From the NCBI RefSeq assembly GCF_900156605.1, contig NZ_FTOA01000002.1, positions 124,001 through 188,000 of the forward strand: DNA of 64,000 bases. The letters run 5' to 3'. Source of the stretch: Insolitispirillum peregrinum (GTDB lineage: Bacteria > Pseudomonadota > Alphaproteobacteria > Rhodospirillales > Rhodospirillaceae). Made by a program: the position numbers and the translations under genes. This document shows positions 61,852-64,000 of this stretch, in pieces. Numbering within the stretch: the first letter of the stretch is position 1; each line of letters begins with the position of its first letter. The notes under the pieces are model-generated. The model made no database searches, was not told where the DNA came from, and worked only from the letters and a program-made list of their open reading frames with translations.

Positions 61852-62829
61852 TTACGGCAGCAGGACTGTCGAGCCAACAGTCTTGCGCCCTTCCAGATCC
61901 TGATGACAGCGGCTGGCCTCGGTCAGCGGATAACTCTGGCCGATGGTGACCTTGACGGTGCCGTTGGCCACAACATCCAGCAGCTCGCTGGCGGTGGCTT
62001 CCAGCTCGGCGCGGGTGCTGGTGTAGTGTGCCAGCGTCGGGCGGGTCAGGAACAGCGAGCCCTTTTGCGACAGGGTGATCGGCGACACCGGCGGCACCGG
62101 CCCCGAGGCATTGCCATAGGTGCACATCATCCCGCGCAGGCGCAGGCAGTCGAGGCTGTCTTCGAACACCGCCTTGCCAACGCCATCATAGACAACCGCC
62201 ACCCCGACGCCGTTGGTGATCTCCTTCACCCGTTCCTTGAAGTTTTCGCGGGTGTAGACAATGGTGTGGTGGCAGCCGCTCTGGCGGGCGAGTTCGGCTT
62301 TTTCGTCGCTGCCAACAGTGCCGATGACAGTGGCCCCCAGGGCCTTCAGCCACTGGCAGGCAATCTCTCCGACACCACCGGCGGCGGCATGGAACAGCAC
62401 CACATCGCCGGGCTGCACCGGGTACAGGCGACGGATCAGGTACTGGGCAGTCATCCCGCGCAGCATCATCCCGGCGGCAATGTCATCGGCCAGCGTGTCC
62501 GGCATCCTGATCAGGACAGCGGCGGGCATCACCCGTTCGGTGGCATAGCTGCCCGCCGGGCCGGTGCCATAGCAGACACGATCCCCGACCGCAAAGCCGG
62601 TAACTCCTTCGCCAACCGCTTCGACCACTCCGGCCCCGGCAAAGCCCAGCCCGTGCGGCAGGTGCGGCAACGAATACAGGCCGCTGCGCAGATAGGTATC
62701 AATGAAATTGACGCCAATGGCGGTGTGGCGCAGGCGGACCTCGCCGGGGCCGGGCAGGCCGGGGTCGATCTGTTCGACCCGCAACACCTCGGGACCTCCG
62801 GTCTGGTGAATACGAACAACAGTGCTCAT
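61852..62829 (-). CDS. NADPH:quinone oxidoreductase (QOR type)
   Basis: A 325-residue zinc-free medium-chain dehydrogenase/reductase that reduces quinones with NADPH. It begins VVRIHQTGGPEVLRVEQID and has the GVNFIDTYLRSGLY signature of quinone oxidoreductases. The cofactor loop is LFHAAAGGVGEIACQWLKAL. The zinc-binding residues of alcohol dehydrogenases are absent. The ATG at 62829 has a GGAGG site; an in-frame start four codons upstream is less likely. Confidence 0.93.
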   Translation of the reverse strand: MSTVVRIHQTGGPEVLRVEQIDPGLPGPGEVRLRHTAIGVNFIDTYLRSGLYSLPHLPHGLGFAGAGVVEAVGEGVTGFAVGDRVCYGTGPAGSYATERVMPAAVLIRMPDTLADDIAAGMMLRGMTAQYLIRRLYPVQPGDVVLFHAAAGGVGEIACQWLKALGATVIGTVGSDEKAELARQSGCHHTIVYTRENFKERVKEITNGVGVAVVYDGVGKAVFEDSLDCLRLRGMMCTYGNASGPVPPVSPITLSQKGSLFLTRPTLAHYTSTRAELEATASELLDVVANGTVKVTIGQSYPLTEASRCHQDLEGRKTVGSTVLLP

Positions 62830-62861
62830 CGGGACCTCCATGGAATCCGGGGGAGTGGGGT

Positions 62862-63320
62862 TTATTCGCTGCGTTCCAGCCGCAGCAACTGGCGCTTGGT
62901 ATCGAGGTCGTCAAACCCTTCCGGGCCGCTGTAATGGCCCATGCCGCCATGGGCATGGCCCAGCACGCGATGGCAGGGGATGATCAGCGGAATGGGATTG
63001 TTGGCGCAAGCCCCACCGATGGCGCGCGGCGAGGTGCCGATCTGCTGCGCCAGCTCGCCATAGGTGAGGGTGGAGCCATAGGGAATGTCCCGCATTGCGG
63101 CCCACACCTTTTGCCGGAACGCGGTGCCGGGCGGGGCCAGTGGCAGATCAAAGGCCTTCAGGTCGCCATCGAAATAGGCGTTCAACTGGTCGCGGGCTTC
63201 GATCAGCAGCGGCGTTTCTTCGCTGAGCATCCCCCATCCCCAATCGACGCTGATCAGGGCGCCATCCTCTTCGGTCAGGGTCAGGTCTCCGACGGGGCTG
63301 TGCAGGCAAAGTTGCGGCAT
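62862..63320 (-). CDS. ogt: Methylated-DNA-protein cysteine methyltransferase
   Basis: A 152-residue suicide DNA-repair protein that takes the alkyl group from O6-alkylguanine. The active site is IPLIIPCHRVLGHAHGGMG, with the acceptor Cys; TYGELAQQIGTSPRAIGGAC is the DNA-binding helix-turn-helix. The short N-terminal domain is typical of Ogt. The ATG at 63320 is preferred; an open frame continues upstream through non-coding sequence. It is 32 bases before the quinone oxidoreductase gene. Confidence 0.95.
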   Translation of the reverse strand: MPQLCLHSPVGDLTLTEEDGALISVDWGWGMLSEETPLLIEARDQLNAYFDGDLKAFDLPLAPPGTAFRQKVWAAMRDIPYGSTLTYGELAQQIGTSPRAIGGACANNPIPLIIPCHRVLGHAHGGMGHYSGPEGFDDLDTKRQLLRLERSE

Positions 63321-63491
63321 GGGATGGTCCTTTGGCCAGAGGCAGACGGTTATGTCGGTCACTGTGCCCGCCATGGCAAGGGGTCGCAAGAGGGGAGAGC
63401 GGTATTGTGTTGATTGCACCGGACGGGGCGCTGCCGTACCCTGTAAAGACGAGAGAGGCGTTTCTGCTAAAAGATGCAAAGGGAACGGGGA

Positions 63492-63752
63492 ATGAAGATC
63501 AGTATTGATGTTGACTGCACACCCGAAGAAGCCCGCACGTTTCTGGGCCTGCCGGATGTCAAGCCGATGCAGGACGCGATGATGATGGAAATCCAGAATC
63601 GCATGATGGCCAACCTGCAGGCGATGGAGCCGGAAACCCTGTTCAAGACCTGGCTGCCCGCGCAGGTGCAGGGGCTGGAGCAGATGCAGAAATTCTTCTG
63701 GTCCCAGTTTGCCAAAGGGGCATCGGCGGCCAGCGGCGGGCAGGGCAAATAG
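63492..63752 (+). CDS. Small DUF6489-like protein
   Basis: An 86-residue protein with the conserved alphaproteobacterial start MKISIDVDCTPEEARTFLGL, then DVKPMQDAMMMEIQNRM and a short helical tail ending in a Ser/Gly-rich stretch. It resembles the DUF6489 family, whose function is not known. No membrane helix. A GAACGGGGA site precedes the ATG at 63492; the upstream ATG at 63474 would add six residues. Confidence 0.8.
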   Translation: MKISIDVDCTPEEARTFLGLPDVKPMQDAMMMEIQNRMMANLQAMEPETLFKTWLPAQVQGLEQMQKFFWSQFAKGASAASGGQGK

Positions 63753-63770
63753 CGGCTCTGGCCGTGGCGA

Positions 63771-63786
63771 TGTTCCACGTGAAACA
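63771..63786. other. parS centromere site 3
   Basis: TGTTCCACGTGAAACA, matching the consensus at 15 of 16 palindrome positions. About 17.4 kb from oriC, just past the DUF6489-like gene. Confidence 0.85.
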
Positions 63787-63941
63787 AAAGCTCCTCCGCG
63801 ATACGGGGGGTGTTGCGCCTGTTATGGCCGCTCTGTCCTGTGCAGGCGGATGCATTGCCGGTGGCTTTGCGGTATATCATGGCGGCTTTGTCTGGAACGG
63901 CTGACGCTGCTCCCCCCAATGACGCACAACAGGAGTCCGCA

Positions 63942-64000
63942 ATGGACACGGCGCAACAGCATTATTTCTCCCTGCACGGCTTTTTGTGTACCAACCGTCG
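63942..64000 (+). CDS. Start of a probable 2Fe-2S ferredoxin-domain protein (cut by the window)
   Basis: Only the first 19-20 codons are visible: MDTAQQHYFSLHGFLCTNRR. The HGFLCTNRR segment resembles the HVFVCTNQR start of thioredoxin-like 2Fe-2S ferredoxins, whose first Cys is in that motif. An AGGAG site precedes the ATG; an in-frame ATG at 63879 would add 21 residues. The call rests on very little sequence. Confidence 0.5.
   Translation, partial: MDTAQQHYFSLHGFLCTNR

Overview
The window looks like a GC-rich alphaproteobacterial chromosome, probably Rhodospirillales. The grounds are gene content, gene order and weak residue-level matches; no species can be named from the sequence alone. 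The strongest landmark is the order rho-hemJ-hemH-hemE-[gap]-ppsR(DUF299)-maf-aroE-coaE-dnaQ. This is the conserved neighbourhood of the alphaproteobacterial replication origin. The hemE/ppsR gap (46085-46553) holds a perfect DnaA box, several near-matches and an AT-rich tract, so I call it oriC. Three parS-type palindromes (54137, 61810 and 63771) lie 8-17 kb to one side of it, which fits an origin-proximal centromere.

Layout. The first 240 bases hold no gene that I can support. 241-3932: cnoX-like thioredoxin/TPR protein, LON-domain protein, Trm112-like and DUF971 proteins, hisB (minus) and an XRE regulator. 4187-14208 (minus): a surface-sugar block with acyltransferase, gmhA, a polymerase-like membrane protein, WbqC, a NeuB-type synthase, aldo/keto reductase, PseG-like, PIG-L deacetylase, RmlD-like reductase and pseB. 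The 4.2-7.3 kb end is clearly AT-richer than its surroundings. 14606-26584 (minus): YjbH-like outer-membrane protein, a large SLBB polysaccharide exporter, a lytic transglycosylase and a 1885-residue FecR/RTX repeat protein. 26865-33012 (minus): a tightly coupled run in which folE, a GAF-PP2C-HATPase phosphatase/kinase, a STAS protein and an Mla-type lipid transporter (MlaE, MlaF, MlaD, lipoprotein) follow each other, mostly with overlapping or nearly abutting ends. 33220-37026: apaG, a BKACE-family enzyme, two unrecognised small proteins and an S24-like regulator without catalytic residues.

37180-41517 is a single 1445-residue gene. It has an N-terminal NACHT/STAND-like P-loop NTPase, a long helical middle and a C-terminal PD-(D/E)XK nuclease-like domain. 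It is framed by two inverted copies of a 57-bp dispersed palindromic repeat. This is the best candidate for a poorly described defence system.

41630-64000 is the origin region: rho, haem genes, oriC, maf-aroE-coaE-dnaQ, a hinT-hisE-hisF-hisA-hisH block, secB, fxsA, a Tim44-like gene, mltA, a lutA-lutB-(membrane protein)-lutC group, smr, a quinone oxidoreductase, an ogt-type methyltransferase, a small DUF6489-like gene and the first codons of a probable 2Fe-2S ferredoxin. I saw no tRNA, rRNA, CRISPR array or transposase gene. Dispersed GC-rich palindromes, mostly near 36-50 kb, fill many intergenic gaps.
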